From CAHJWH01 sp965198905 (GTDB lineage Bacteria; Pseudomonadota; Alphaproteobacteria; Caulobacterales; Caulobacteraceae), in assembly GCA_965198905.1 (NCBI GenBank), contig OZ240678.1, positions 2,294,001-2,358,000 of the forward strand: a stretch of 64,000 bases of DNA, read 5' to 3'. Shown here piece by piece: positions 32,074 through 41,120 of this stretch; the first letter of the stretch is position 1; each line of letters starts with the position of its first letter. The position numbers were made by a program, and so were the translations under genes. The notes below the pieces were generated by a model. That model searched no databases. It worked only from the letters and a program-made list of their open reading frames with translations, and had not been told where the DNA came from.

Positions 32074-33708
32074 ATGCGCGCCTTCGCCCACCTGCTCGAT
32101 CGCCTTTCCCTGACCAGTTCGCGCAATGCGAAGCTGCGGCTGGTGCACGACTACCTCGCCGCGGCGCCTGATCCGGAGCGAGGCTTCGCGCTGGCGTCGC
32201 TGACCGGCGACCTCACCTTCCACGCCGCCAAGCCCGCCATGATCCGCAAGCTGGTGGAGGCGCGGATGGATCCGGTGCTGTTCGGCTGGTCGTACAACTA
32301 TGTCGGCGATCTGGCGGAGACCGCGGCCCTGGTCTGGCCCGCCCGCCACGGCGTGAACGCGCCCGCGCCCACCCTGCCGGAGGTGGTCGATGCGCTTCGC
32401 ACCACGTCCCGCGCCGATATCTCCGCCCTGGTGGAAGGCTGGCTCGACACCCTGGACTCCGAGAGCCGCTGGGCGATGCTGAAGCTGATCACCGGCGCCT
32501 TGCGGGTGGGCCTGTCGGCGCGGCTGGCCAAGACGGCGGCGGCGAGCCTTGCGGCGGACTACGGGGCTGAGGTCTCGGCCTCCGAGGTGGAGGAGGTCTG
32601 GCACGGGCTGGAGCCGCCCTATGTGGAGCTGTTCGCCTGGCTGGAGCGGCGGGGCGAGCGGCCGTCGGCCGAGGCGCCGGGGCGGTTCCGGCCCATGATG
32701 CTGTCCCAGCCGATCGACGAGGCGGCGGACTTCGCCAGGCTGGACGCCAAGGCTTATGCGGCGGAGTGGAAGTGGGACGGCATCCGCGTGCAGGCCGTCC
32801 GCGAAGGCGGGGTGGCGAGGCTCTACAGCCGAACCGGCGACGAGATATCGGGCGCCTTTCCCGACCTGATGGAGGCGCTCGACTTCGAAGGCGTGCTGGA
32901 TGGCGAGTTGCTGGTGCTGCGCGAAGAGCGTGTGGCGCCGTTCGGCGACCTGCAGCAGCGGCTGAACCGAAAGGCGGTGACCGGGAAGGTGACCGACGCC
33001 TTTCCCGTCGCCATCCGGGCCTATGACATCCTGTCCGATGCAGGCCAGGATTTGCGGAGCGTCAGCTGGGCCGAGCGGCGCGCCAGGCTGGAGGCGCTGG
33101 TGGGCGCGCACGGCGGCGCCCGCCTCGACCTGTCGCCGCTCGTACCCTTCGACAGCTGGGAGGCGCTCGCCGCCATCCGCGCCGACCCGCCCCAGGGCGA
33201 CGCACAGGCCGCTGAGGGCGTCATGCTGAAGCGCCTGGACAGCCTGTATGAAGGCGGCCGGCCAAAGGGCCCCTGGTTCAAGTGGAAGCGCGAGGCCTTC
33301 CTGGTGGACGCGGTGATGATGTACGCCCAGCGCGGCCATGGGCGGAGGTCCAGCTTCTATTCCGACTACACTTTCGGGGTCTGGACCGAGGGCGCGCTGA
33401 CCCCGGTGGGCAAGGCCTATTCCGGCTTCACCGACCAGGAGCTGAAGCAGCTCGACAAGTTCGTGCGCGACAACACCACCGAGCGTTTCGGCCCGGTGCG
33501 GGCGGTGCGCGCCGACCGCGGCTTCGGCCTGGTGCTGGAGGTGGCGTTCGAGGGGCTGCAGCGCTCCACCCGGCATAAGTCCGGCGTCGCCATGCGCTTC
33601 CCGCGCATCAACCGCATCCGCTGGGACAAGCCCGCGGCCGAGGCCGACGGGATCGAGGTGCTGGAGACGCTGCTGCGGGCCATGGAGGCGGGACGGGCGC
33701 CGGGATAG
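32074..33708 (+). CDS. ATP-dependent DNA ligase (LigB/cisplatin-response type)
   Basis: 544 residues (a GTG two codons earlier is possible). The N-terminal domain has RLSLTSSRNAKLRLVHDYLA. The adenylation domain has its motif I lysine in EWKWDGIRVQAV (about Lys233), and VLDGELLVLR, FDSWEAL and EGVMLKRLDSLYEGGRP further on. An OB-fold domain follows with WFKWKREAFLVDAVMMYAQ. It seals nicks with ATP, unlike the essential NAD-dependent LigA, and belongs to the group named for cisplatin response. Family members usually sit with an exonuclease and an Lhr-type helicase, but neither is beside it here. Confidence 0.92.
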   Translation: MRAFAHLLDRLSLTSSRNAKLRLVHDYLAAAPDPERGFALASLTGDLTFHAAKPAMIRKLVEARMDPVLFGWSYNYVGDLAETAALVWPARHGVNAPAPTLPEVVDALRTTSRADISALVEGWLDTLDSESRWAMLKLITGALRVGLSARLAKTAAASLAADYGAEVSASEVEEVWHGLEPPYVELFAWLERRGERPSAEAPGRFRPMMLSQPIDEAADFARLDAKAYAAEWKWDGIRVQAVREGGVARLYSRTGDEISGAFPDLMEALDFEGVLDGELLVLREERVAPFGDLQQRLNRKAVTGKVTDAFPVAIRAYDILSDAGQDLRSVSWAERRARLEALVGAHGGARLDLSPLVPFDSWEALAAIRADPPQGDAQAAEGVMLKRLDSLYEGGRPKGPWFKWKREAFLVDAVMMYAQRGHGRRSSFYSDYTFGVWTEGALTPVGKAYSGFTDQELKQLDKFVRDNTTERFGPVRAVRADRGFGLVLEVAFEGLQRSTRHKSGVAMRFPRINRIRWDKPAAEADGIEVLETLLRAMEAGRAPG

Positions 33709-33715
33709 CCGCGCG

Positions 33716-35161
33716 TCAGAGGTCTTCCGGATCGGTCGGCGGTAGGGCTGAAGGTGCTGGCGCGACGGCTGGCGTCGCATCCCGCGTTGGCGGCGTCCAC
33801 GCTCGCGCCTGGGGCGTCGCTTGGGCGATGCTGAAGCCGGCCAGGCCCCAGGCCAGCGCCGCCTGAACCCCCGCGGCCATCAGGCTGAGGTGCGGATGCA
33901 GCCGGCTCGGCCAGAACAGCGCCGCCCCGGCGTGGCCGCCGAACAGCCGGCCCAGGGCCCCGCCGACCAGATAGAGCGCCACCAGCAGGAGCAGCACGCC
34001 ACCGTCGCCCTGCCGCCCCCGCCCGGCGAAGCGCCGCCAGGCGATGATCCCCAGGTCGCGCCCAAAGAAGGCGAGGGTGGCGAGGACCGCGGCTGCGGCT
34101 CCCGCCTCGCCCGCGTGCATCTGCAATCCAGCGACCGCCAGGCCCGAGAGGAGCGCCGCCAGGGCTGGGAGGGCGGGGAGCGGCAGGTGAGACGCCATGC
34201 GGTCCGGCCGTCGTCCGCGAAACGCCGCCCCGAACTGGCGCGCGCGCACCTTGTCTGCGGGCTCGGCGAACGCCGCGACATAGGCCAGCACCGCCCAGAG
34301 GTGCGCCGCCGCCGACAGCCTCGCCGCCAGGGGGGGGGTGGCGTCTGCGGGCAAATCAAAGCCCAGGGCATAGACGCCGGTCACGGCCAGGAAGCCCGCC
34401 CAGGCCCAGGGCGTGTTGGTGAACTGCAGCTCAAGCCGCATCAGCCGCCAGGCCCAGACCAGCGCCCACGCCGCCATGACCAGCAGGCTTACCGCGGCGA
34501 AACTCAAGGGGGCGAAGGGATGGCCGAACCAGAAGATCGGCGCCGCCGGCGCACCGGTGACCGCGCTGAACTCCAGCCGCCCGAGCGCCCGGGTCATGCG
34601 CGCGCGCACCCAGACCAGCACGCCGACGCTCAGCAGAGCCAGCACTAGCAGTAGCAGGCCCGGCGAGCGGGCGCTGAGCGGCCGCCCGCTGGCGCGGGCC
34701 CGCCGCACGTCGATCAGCCCGGTGGCCAGGCCGCTCGCCTGAAGCGTCACCGCCAGCCCTAGCGCCACCAGCATCCAGAAGGCGGCGTGACGCACGCTGG
34801 AGGTGCTGGCCAGCTGCAGCCCGGCGAGCACCAGCCCCAGCGCCGCCGCCAGCCAGGGGCGCGCCGTCGCCCCGGCGAGCTTGCCCCAGGTCATCTCGAT
34901 GGGCGTGAGCGCGGAGAGGCGCTGGAAGTCCCAGGAGCCGGCGCGCACCTCGTCGGTCACCGACGCCCGGGCCGCCCGGGGCGCCCAGGCCAGGGCGGCG
35001 ACAAAGAACACCACCGAACCCGCAAGCGTGATGGCGTAGGCGTGGCGTCCCCGGTCGAGCAGCCAGACCGCCACGAACACGCCCGCGACCGCGGCGCCCG
35101 CCGGGCCGAGCCTGCGGGGCGTGGCGTCGAGCCACAGGTTGCGCTGCAGTTCGGGGTTCAA
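33716..35161 (-). CDS. ABC transporter permease-like membrane protein
   Basis: 481 residues with about ten hydrophobic helices (for example AVAGVFVAVWLLDRG, YAITLAGSVVFFVAALAWA and LLLLVALYLVGGALGRLFGG). A Pro/Ala-rich cytoplasmic tail ends DATPAVAPAPSALPP. DEVRAGSWDFQRLSALTPIE resembles ABC-2-type permease loops. It overlaps the upstream ABC ATPase by ATGA, so it is most likely its membrane partner. The cargo is unknown. Confidence 0.75.
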   Translation of the reverse strand: MNPELQRNLWLDATPRRLGPAGAAVAGVFVAVWLLDRGRHAYAITLAGSVVFFVAALAWAPRAARASVTDEVRAGSWDFQRLSALTPIEMTWGKLAGATARPWLAAALGLVLAGLQLASTSSVRHAAFWMLVALGLAVTLQASGLATGLIDVRRARASGRPLSARSPGLLLLVLALLSVGVLVWVRARMTRALGRLEFSAVTGAPAAPIFWFGHPFAPLSFAAVSLLVMAAWALVWAWRLMRLELQFTNTPWAWAGFLAVTGVYALGFDLPADATPPLAARLSAAAHLWAVLAYVAAFAEPADKVRARQFGAAFRGRRPDRMASHLPLPALPALAALLSGLAVAGLQMHAGEAGAAAAVLATLAFFGRDLGIIAWRRFAGRGRQGDGGVLLLLVALYLVGGALGRLFGGHAGAALFWPSRLHPHLSLMAAGVQAALAWGLAGFSIAQATPQARAWTPPTRDATPAVAPAPSALPPTDPEDL

Positions 35162-36117
35162 GGCGCAAGGACCTGATGAGCCGCAGGCGCGCCGCCGGAC
35201 CCGCTCCGAGCCGCGGCGTAGACGTCCTCCAGGGTCGTCGGCTGGGGCGAGAAGCTGCGCACCCGCAGGCCGGCGCCTACCAGCCGCGACAGGACCTCCG
35301 CCTCCGCGTCAGGCTCGCCGGCGATGTGGATGACGGCGTGTGCGTCCCCCGCCGCCTTCACCTCGAGACCCAGGTGGGCGAGCGTCTGAGCCAGGTCCGG
35401 CGAGGCTTGGGCGAACTCCACCCGGATGCGGTGGCGAAGCGCGTCGGCGGCGCGCACCTGCGCCAGCTTGACCACGCCGTCGCCCGCGATCCGGCCGTCC
35501 TCCAGCATCAGCATTTCGGTGCAGTAGTCCTCCAGCTCCGACAGCAGATGGGAGGAGACCATCAGCGTCATGCCCCCCTCGGCGAACCGTCGGATCAGGG
35601 CGGCCAAGGCGTCCCGCGCCTCGGGGTCGAGCCCGGCCGCCGGCTCGTCCAGCAGCAGCACACGCGGGCGATGCACCACGGCCTGTGCGATGGCCAATCG
35701 TTGGCGCAGACCTCGCGACAGTTCGCCGGCCAGGGCGTCGAGCCGGCCGGTCAGCCCGACCGCCGCCGCCGCGGCCTCTACCGCCAGCGGGGTCTCGGCG
35801 ACGCCGACGCCGCGAGACCGGGCTGCATAGATCAGGCACTGGCGCACGCTCAGCGCCTCGTAGAGACCGAAGGCGTCCGGCAGGTAGCCGAGCGCCGCAT
35901 GGACGCCGCGCGGGTCGCGCTGGGTGTCTAGGCCGACGACGCTGATGTGGCCGGACTCCGGGGAGTCCAGCGCCGCGATGCAGCGCATCAAGGTGGACTT
36001 GCCCGCCCCGTTCGGCCCCACCAGCGCCAGCACCGCCCCCGGCCGCACTACGAAGCTGACCCCATGCAGCGCCCGGCCGGAAGGATAGTCGAAGACTAGG
36101 CCGTCGACGTCGATCAT
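35158..36117 (-). CDS. ABC transporter ATP-binding protein
   Basis: 319 residues. Walker A is VGPNGAGKSTLMRC, the signature is LSRGLRQRLAIAQAVVHRP (LSxGxxQR form), Walker B is VLLLDEPAAGLDPEARDAL, and the switch His lies in MVSSHLLSELEDYC. It is a CcmA/ABC-2-type exporter ATPase with a C-terminal extension of about 100 residues. It sits between kdsB and the permease gene, overlapping both by ATGA, so the three form one operon. The substrate is not evident; the link to kdsB may be only transcriptional. Confidence 0.93.
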   Translation of the reverse strand: MIDVDGLVFDYPSGRALHGVSFVVRPGAVLALVGPNGAGKSTLMRCIAALDSPESGHISVVGLDTQRDPRGVHAALGYLPDAFGLYEALSVRQCLIYAARSRGVGVAETPLAVEAAAAAVGLTGRLDALAGELSRGLRQRLAIAQAVVHRPRVLLLDEPAAGLDPEARDALAALIRRFAEGGMTLMVSSHLLSELEDYCTEMLMLEDGRIAGDGVVKLAQVRAADALRHRIRVEFAQASPDLAQTLAHLGLEVKAAGDAHAVIHIAGEPDAEAEVLSRLVGAGLRVRSFSPQPTTLEDVYAAARSGSGGAPAAHQVLAP

Positions 36118-36881
36118 GACCCACCCTCGCCGCCGCCAGCAAAGCGTCGGGCCGCCTCAAGGTCGGCCGCCGAGTCCACCGAGATCGGGGCGGCGTCGAC
36201 CACCGCCGCGTCGATCCGCAGGTCGAGCTCCAGCGCCCGGAGCTGCTCCAGCTTCTCTCGTAGCTCCAGCGGAGAGGGCGGGGCGGCGGTGAAGCGGGCC
36301 AGCGCGGCCGGACGATAGCCGTAGACGCCGACATGCCGCCAGACGGGCGCGTCGCCGTAGAGCCGCGAGCGCGTGAAGTAGAGCGCCCGTCCGCCCCGGC
36401 CGTCGGGCTCCATCGCCAGGACGGCCTTGACCACATCCGCGTTGTCCCGATCCGCAGGCGAGGCCTCCGGCGCCACCACCGTGGCGATGTCGCAGTCTGG
36501 CGTTCGCGCCAGCACGTCGGCGCAGGCGGCCACCACCGCGGGGTCCACGAAGGGCATGTCGCCCTGTAGGTTGATCACCGCGTCGTGCCGCCCTTGCGGG
36601 TCCAGCAGGGGAAGCGCAGCCATGATCCGGTCGGAGCCGGAGAGCAGGTTAGGGTCGGTGAGCACGGCGCGACCGCCCGCCGCCTCCACCGCCTCCACGA
36701 TCTCGCGATCGCCCGCGGCGACGGCCACGGGGCCGATGCCGGCGGCCTGGGCCTGGCGCAGCACGCGGACGATCATGAACGTCCCGGCGATGGCGGCCAG
36801 CGGCTTGCCGGGCAGGCGCGAGGCGCCCAGGCGCGCGGGGATCAGGACGATCGGAGAGAGCGCCAAGGCTTGCCTTTCCAT
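36114..36881 (-). CDS. kdsB: 3-deoxy-manno-octulosonate cytidylyltransferase
   Basis: 255 residues. The nucleotide-binding motif is VLIPARLGASRLPGKPLA, followed by INLQGDMPFVDPAVVAAC, where most enzymes have QGDEP. The C-terminus contains HVGVYGYRPAALARFTAAPP and SPLELREKLEQLRALEL, all typical KdsB. It activates Kdo as CMP-Kdo for lipid A-core assembly. The ATG at 36881 precedes the conserved start; the upstream extension is not family-like. It is first in an operon with an ABC transporter and divergent from the membrane cytochrome c gene. Confidence 0.94.
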   Translation of the reverse strand: MERQALALSPIVLIPARLGASRLPGKPLAAIAGTFMIVRVLRQAQAAGIGPVAVAAGDREIVEAVEAAGGRAVLTDPNLLSGSDRIMAALPLLDPQGRHDAVINLQGDMPFVDPAVVAACADVLARTPDCDIATVVAPEASPADRDNADVVKAVLAMEPDGRGGRALYFTRSRLYGDAPVWRHVGVYGYRPAALARFTAAPPSPLELREKLEQLRALELDLRIDAAVVDAAPISVDSAADLEAARRFAGGGEGGS

Positions 36882-36987
36882 CGGTTGCACCCTCGGCGCT
36901 AGCGTGTAAGAGACGGCTCGACAAGGCCGCGGGGCCGCCTGCAGCGGGGCGGGTGCGCGGCCTGCTGGCTTGGCGCCTAGGGCGGAC

Positions 36988-37779
36988 ATGAACGACGAGC
37001 TTCGGGGTAACAAGATTTTCGGCGCCCTGCTGGGCGTGCTGCTGCTGGTGTTCGGCCTGCGCCAGGTGTCCGAGATGATCTACACCACCAGCGCGCCCAA
37101 GGTCCCCGGCGACAAGATCGCCATCCAGGAGAGCGCCTCCACCGAGACCGCGGTGGCCGACACCATGCCCGACTGGGGTACGGTGCTGCCGACCGCCAGC
37201 GTGTCTAACGGCGCGACGATCTCCAACAAATGCAAGGCCTGCCACAACCTGGACAATGGCGGCCCCAACCAGACCGGCCCGAACCTGTGGGGCGTGATCG
37301 GACGCCAGCCCGGCACCCATCCGGGGTTCAACTACTCTTCCGCCATGGTTGACTTCGGCAAGAAGACGCCGGTGTGGGATTACGCGCATGTCTACGACTT
37401 CCTCAAGGGTCCGCAGGATTACATCAGCGGCACCAAGATGAGCTTCGTTGGCCTGAAGCAGCGCCAGGATCGTATCGACCTGATCTCCTGGCTGCGGCAG
37501 CAGAGTTCCAGCCCGGCGCCGATCCCTGCGCCTGATCCGAAGGCTGTGGCGGCGGCGAAAGCTCCGGCCAATGCGCCGGCTACCTCCAGCCCCAATCCGC
37601 AGCCGGCCTCGGGCGTGCAGACCACCAAGGATGAGACCGCATCCAAGCCGACGCCGGTGAACGGCCCGGCGCCGCTGAGCGACCAGACCTCCAACCCTAC
37701 GGGTCAGACGCCGAATTCCGGCGCCGCGGCCCAGCCGAGCCGTGTCACCAACGCATCGCCCGGTGGCCCGCCGAAGTAG
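36988..37779 (+). CDS. Membrane-anchored c-type cytochrome (CycM-like)
   Basis: 263 residues. An N-terminal membrane anchor (FGALLGVLLLVFGLRQVS) precedes a single class I cytochrome c domain with the haem motif NKCKACHNL, TGPNLWGVIGRQPG and the Met ligand in GTKMSFVGL. A Pro/Ala/Thr-rich tail of about 95 residues follows. It resembles CycM, which passes electrons from the bc1 complex to aa3 oxidase at the periplasmic face. It is divergent from kdsB, an arrangement also seen in relatives. The ATG at 36988 places the anchor at the very N-terminus. Confidence 0.9.
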   Translation: MNDELRGNKIFGALLGVLLLVFGLRQVSEMIYTTSAPKVPGDKIAIQESASTETAVADTMPDWGTVLPTASVSNGATISNKCKACHNLDNGGPNQTGPNLWGVIGRQPGTHPGFNYSSAMVDFGKKTPVWDYAHVYDFLKGPQDYISGTKMSFVGLKQRQDRIDLISWLRQQSSSPAPIPAPDPKAVAAAKAPANAPATSSPNPQPASGVQTTKDETASKPTPVNGPAPLSDQTSNPTGQTPNSGAAAQPSRVTNASPGGPPK

Positions 37780-37807
37780 GCGGTCCTTTGGTCGGGAGCG
37801 CCCAGGC

Positions 37808-38695
37808 TCAGATCGCCTCGCGCCAGCCCTGCGCGAGGGTGGCCGCCAGGGTGTGCAGGTCGTCTCTCACCTTGGCGAACTGCGGCTTCGGGACCAGCGC
37901 CACCTCGTCCAGGTAGAGGCCGCGGTTGATCTCCACCTGCAACACGTGGGTGGCGTGGCCGGGATCGCCGTAGAACTCGGTTGTATAGCCGCCGGCGTAG
38001 GGCGCGTTGCGCGCCACCTCATAGCCCAGCCTGCGTAGCTCGTGCTCCACCAGCGCGGTCAGCGGCGCGGCGCAGGACGCGCCGAACCGGTCGCCGAGCA
38101 CGATGTCAACCGCCCGGCCGTGCCGGGTCGGCCGGGCGGCGCCGGACGGCATGGAGTGCCAATCGATCAGCGCCACCCGCCCGAAGTCGCCCCGCGCCTG
38201 CGCCAGCAAACCCCTCAGGGCGCGATGATAGGGTTTGTGCACCCCGTCGATGCGATCGCGCGCCGCGGAGAAGGGCAGCTTGCGGGCGTAGATTTCTTGG
38301 CCCTCGGCGACCACCCGGGCGATGGCGCCCAGCCCCGCGGCCACCCGGGGCGTCTGGGTGAAAGTATAGGGCGGCGGTTCGCCCTCGAACATGGCGGGAT
38401 CGAGCTCAAGCGGATCGCGATTGACGTCCACATAGGCCCGGGCGAACCGGGCCGACAGCAAAGGGATGCCGACGTCTTCGGCGCCCTCCAGCAAGGTGTC
38501 GACCAGGGCGTCCTCGGAGCGGCGGATCGAGCGGGCCCCGAGCACCGAGGCGGCCATCATGTCGGCGGGGTATATCCGGCCCGAATGAGGCGATGCGAAC
38601 ACCAGCGGCGTCGCCGCGCCCCGGGCGGGGCGAAGATCGAAAGGCGGCGCCTCGGGCGGGACGGACGGCGCACGCGTGAGGTCGAGGTCGTCCAT
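37808..38695 (-). CDS. N-formylglutamate amidohydrolase family protein
   Basis: 295 residues. The zinc and substrate motifs are PLVFASPHSGRIYPADMM, YVDVNRDPLELDPAMFEG, VALIDWHSMPSG and FYGDPGHATHVLQVEINRGL. Family members hydrolyse N-formyl-L-glutamate in histidine breakdown or act on related amides. No hut genes are nearby, so the exact substrate is open. It is convergent with the cytochrome gene, whose stop is 28 bases away, and divergent from cpdR. Confidence 0.9.
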   Translation of the reverse strand: MDDLDLTRAPSVPPEAPPFDLRPARGAATPLVFASPHSGRIYPADMMAASVLGARSIRRSEDALVDTLLEGAEDVGIPLLSARFARAYVDVNRDPLELDPAMFEGEPPPYTFTQTPRVAAGLGAIARVVAEGQEIYARKLPFSAARDRIDGVHKPYHRALRGLLAQARGDFGRVALIDWHSMPSGAARPTRHGRAVDIVLGDRFGASCAAPLTALVEHELRRLGYEVARNAPYAGGYTTEFYGDPGHATHVLQVEINRGLYLDEVALVPKPQFAKVRDDLHTLAATLAQGWREAI

Positions 38696-38812
38696 CTGGC
38701 GGCATTATTGGCCCCGCCCCCGCCGGGTCAATCCGCTGCGGGGCGGCGCCCGATTTATCGGACCTTCACCTCCGGCCGGTAAGCCTCGGCGCGGTCCATA
38801 GAGTTTGGCTGA

Positions 38813-39172
38813 ATGCGCAAAATCCTCCTCGCCGAAGACGACGACTCGCTGCGCCGGTTCCTGGCCAAGGCTTTGGAACGGGCGGGCTACGAGGTGGTCT
38901 CGTGCCCTGATGGCGAGGCGGCTCTGGAGGCGCTGGAGCAGGGGCCCTACGACCTGCTGCTGACCGACATCGTCATGCCGGGCGTGGACGGGATCGAGGT
39001 CGCACGCCAGGCCGCCGCGCGGGAGCCAGGCCAGCGGATCATGTTCATCACCGGCTTCGCGGCGGTGGCGCTGTCGGCCGGCGCCCGCGCGCCCGAAGGC
39101 GCCAAAATCCTGGCGAAGCCCGTCCATCTGCGCGAGATCGTGGCCGAGGTCGAGCGGATGATCGCCGCCTGA
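38813..39172 (+). CDS. cpdR: Response regulator CpdR
   Basis: A single-domain receiver of 119 residues. It has the acidic pocket in LLAEDDDSLRRFLAKALERA, the phospho-acceptor Asp in LLLTDIVMPGVDG, the Thr in IMFITGFAAVAL and the Lys in ILAKPVHLREIV. The near-identity of these segments to Caulobacter CpdR, including the AVAL stretch, supports the name. Unphosphorylated CpdR primes ClpXP to degrade CtrA-pathway proteins such as PdeA; phosphorylation by the CckA-ChpT relay blocks it. It has no DNA-binding domain. The C-terminal AA may act in its own turnover. Confidence 0.92.
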   Translation: MRKILLAEDDDSLRRFLAKALERAGYEVVSCPDGEAALEALEQGPYDLLLTDIVMPGVDGIEVARQAAAREPGQRIMFITGFAAVALSAGARAPEGAKILAKPVHLREIVAEVERMIAA

Positions 39173-39201
39173 ACGCGCCCATCGAGCGGTGACGACGGGG
39201 C

Positions 39202-40095
39202 TCAGAGCCCGCGCACTTCCAGCACTTGGTGCTCAGGGCCTAGCCGCACCACCACGTTGGCCCGCGCCGGCATTTCGCGCAGGATCCAGCGGGTGAGGCG
39301 CTCGTAGTGCATGATGAAGCGTGCGAGCGCCGCTTCGTCCATGACCGAGCCCTCCCGGTTCTCGGCCTTCAGCCGGGCCGCGAGCTTTTCTTCCTGCAGG
39401 GCGCGCCAGGCGTGCACATGCTCGAAGCCCGGTGCCTGCAGGAGCACGAGCAGGTCGATGCGCGCGAACATGGCCTGGTAATCCGCGCCGAGCATCGCAT
39501 TGGCGTAGCGCCGCCAGATGCCGGCCTGGTCCAGCTCCCGCTCCAATTCATTGACCGGCGGCTCCAACGCCTCTGGCGGCTGAGGCCGGGCACCGACGAA
39601 CCAGCCCTCGAACACCACCACGTCCACAGGCCCTCGCACCTTCGGCCAGTCGGCGGGATCGAGGCGGGTGTCGGTCGCCTTGTCGAAGCGAGGCAGGCGC
39701 ACCGGATGCGGCGCGGCGGGGGTGGTCAGGGCCTCCAGCGTGCTCAGGCCCAAGGCCATGTCGTGGGTGCCGGGCGGCCCGCGCGTACCCAGCAGCGGAT
39801 GGCGGGTCCGCGCCAGGTCCTGCCGCTCGGCCGCGGTGAGATACAGATCATCCACCGACAGGATCGCGGTGCTCAGCCCCGCCGCCTCCAGCAGCACCGT
39901 CAGGAAGACGGCGAAGGTCGACTTGCCGCTGCCCTGGCTGCCGCAGAGCCCGACCACGATCGCCCGCTCCGCCCGCCCATGCTCCGCCACGATGCGTGCG
40001 GCGAGGGGCCTCACCGCTTGGTCGATCGTCGCCCGATAGGACCCCGGAAGGGCCTCGCGCGCCATCAGGCGGTCGATCTGGTCCGCCACGTCCAT
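39202..40095 (-). CDS. D-glycerate 3-kinase-like P-loop kinase
   Basis: 297 residues. It has a Walker A loop GLCGSQGSGKSTFAVF and LSVDDLYLTAAERQDLART, the plant-type glycerate kinase segment. HPLLGTRGPPGTHDMALGL and VVVFEGWFVGARPQP follow. It likely phosphorylates D-glycerate to 3-phosphoglycerate with ATP in the cytoplasm. Related uridine/phosphoribulokinase-like folds are an alternative, but the GTHD motif favours glycerate kinase. The start ATG at 40095 shares one base with the upstream small gene's TGA. It ends tail-to-tail with cpdR. Confidence 0.85.
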   Translation of the reverse strand: MDVADQIDRLMAREALPGSYRATIDQAVRPLAARIVAEHGRAERAIVVGLCGSQGSGKSTFAVFLTVLLEAAGLSTAILSVDDLYLTAAERQDLARTRHPLLGTRGPPGTHDMALGLSTLEALTTPAAPHPVRLPRFDKATDTRLDPADWPKVRGPVDVVVFEGWFVGARPQPPEALEPPVNELERELDQAGIWRRYANAMLGADYQAMFARIDLLVLLQAPGFEHVHAWRALQEEKLAARLKAENREGSVMDEAALARFIMHYERLTRWILREMPARANVVVRLGPEHQVLEVRGL

Positions 40096-40379
40096 CAGCC
40101 CGGCCGGCTTACGCGCGCCGAGCGCCGCACCGCCTGGTCGTAGAGCACAGCGTTCGGATACACCGCGACCTCGCACAGGATGTCTCCCCCCGGCTGCTCC
40201 GCCCAGATGTAGTTGCGCTCCATCAGCACCGGGCGATTGGCGGGCGAGAAGCCCTCGAAGGTGTCGCCCCAGGGGGTCACCCGCGACAGCTCCGCCCAGC
40301 TCAGGGTCAGCGCCCGTGCCAGCTCATCGGCCGCCGCAGCGTCGAGGTCGGGATCGGCGGGCGGCGTGACGTCGGGCAT
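40095..40379 (-). CDS. Conserved hypothetical protein upstream of glycerate kinase
   Basis: 94 residues from MPDVTPPADP. A soluble acidic start is followed by ELARALTLSWAELSRVTPWG, DTFEGFSPANRPVLMERNYI and DILCEVAVYPNAVLYDQAVR. The compact conserved core suggests a real protein, but no family is recognised. The stop and the glycerate kinase ATG share one base, so the pair is translationally coupled. A longer start at 40439 adds a basic Ala-rich stretch and seems less likely. Confidence 0.6.
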   Translation of the reverse strand: MPDVTPPADPDLDAAAADELARALTLSWAELSRVTPWGDTFEGFSPANRPVLMERNYIWAEQPGGDILCEVAVYPNAVLYDQAVRRSARVSRPG

Positions 40380-40487
40380 GGAGCGGATGTGGGAGGCGCG
40401 CGGCGCTGCGGCGAGGGCGGCCCTCGTGGCGCGCCGCATTCCCTGTTAGCAGCGGCGGCCTGCTGCGGATTGCGCCAAGGACTCCCG

Positions 40488-41060
40488 ATGCTTCGCGCCC
40501 TGTACGATCGCACCTTGTCGCTGGCGAGCGGCCCCTGGGCGCTGCCGACGCTGGCGGCGGTGTCGTTCGCGGAAAGCTCGTTCCTGCCGATCCCGCCGGA
40601 CGCGTTGCTCGTGCCCATGGTGCTGGCCCGGCGGGATCGAGCCTGGCTCTACGCGCTGGTGTGCACGGTGGGATCGGTGCTGGGCGGCCTTCTCGGCTAC
40701 GCCATCGGCTTCTACCTGGCGCCGCTGGGACTGACCCTTCTGAAGCTGATGGGCCATTCGGGAGGGCTGGCCAGCTTCCAGGCCTGGTACGCCCGCTTCG
40801 GGCTCTGGGTGATCCTGATCAAGGGGCTGACGCCGATCCCCTACAAGCTGGTGACCATCGCCTCCGGCCTGGCGCATTTCAGCCTGCCGGTGTTCGTCGC
40901 GGCGTCGGTGGCGACCCGGGGCGCGCGCTTCTTCATCGAGGCGGCGCTGCTCCGGCATCCCGCCGCCAAGGCGCTGGTGGACCGTCACCTGGGGCTGGTG
41001 GTGGTGCTCGGCGTCGCCCTGGTGGTGGTGGCGCTGGTCGCGGTCAAGCTGATCGGCTGA
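40488..41060 (+). CDS. DedA/YqaA family membrane protein
   Basis: 190 residues with four or five membrane helices. The family motifs are FAESSFLPIPPDALLVPMVL, GSVLGGLLGYAIGFY and LIKGLTPIPYKLVTIASGLA (the re-entrant G-x-P-PxK region). SNARE-associated or DedA-like proteins in bacteria move lipids such as undecaprenyl phosphate or support membrane homeostasis; the YqaA branch is less studied. It is divergent from the hypothetical/glycerate kinase pair, with dsbB 60 bases downstream in the same direction. Confidence 0.9.
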   Translation: MLRALYDRTLSLASGPWALPTLAAVSFAESSFLPIPPDALLVPMVLARRDRAWLYALVCTVGSVLGGLLGYAIGFYLAPLGLTLLKLMGHSGGLASFQAWYARFGLWVILIKGLTPIPYKLVTIASGLAHFSLPVFVAASVATRGARFFIEAALLRHPAAKALVDRHLGLVVVLGVALVVVALVAVKLIG

Positions 41061-41120
41061 CCGGCTGCGGTCCGCCCGGCGCCTCTTCCCTGAGCCCGGA
41101 CGCGGGCTTAAGAGCGGCCC

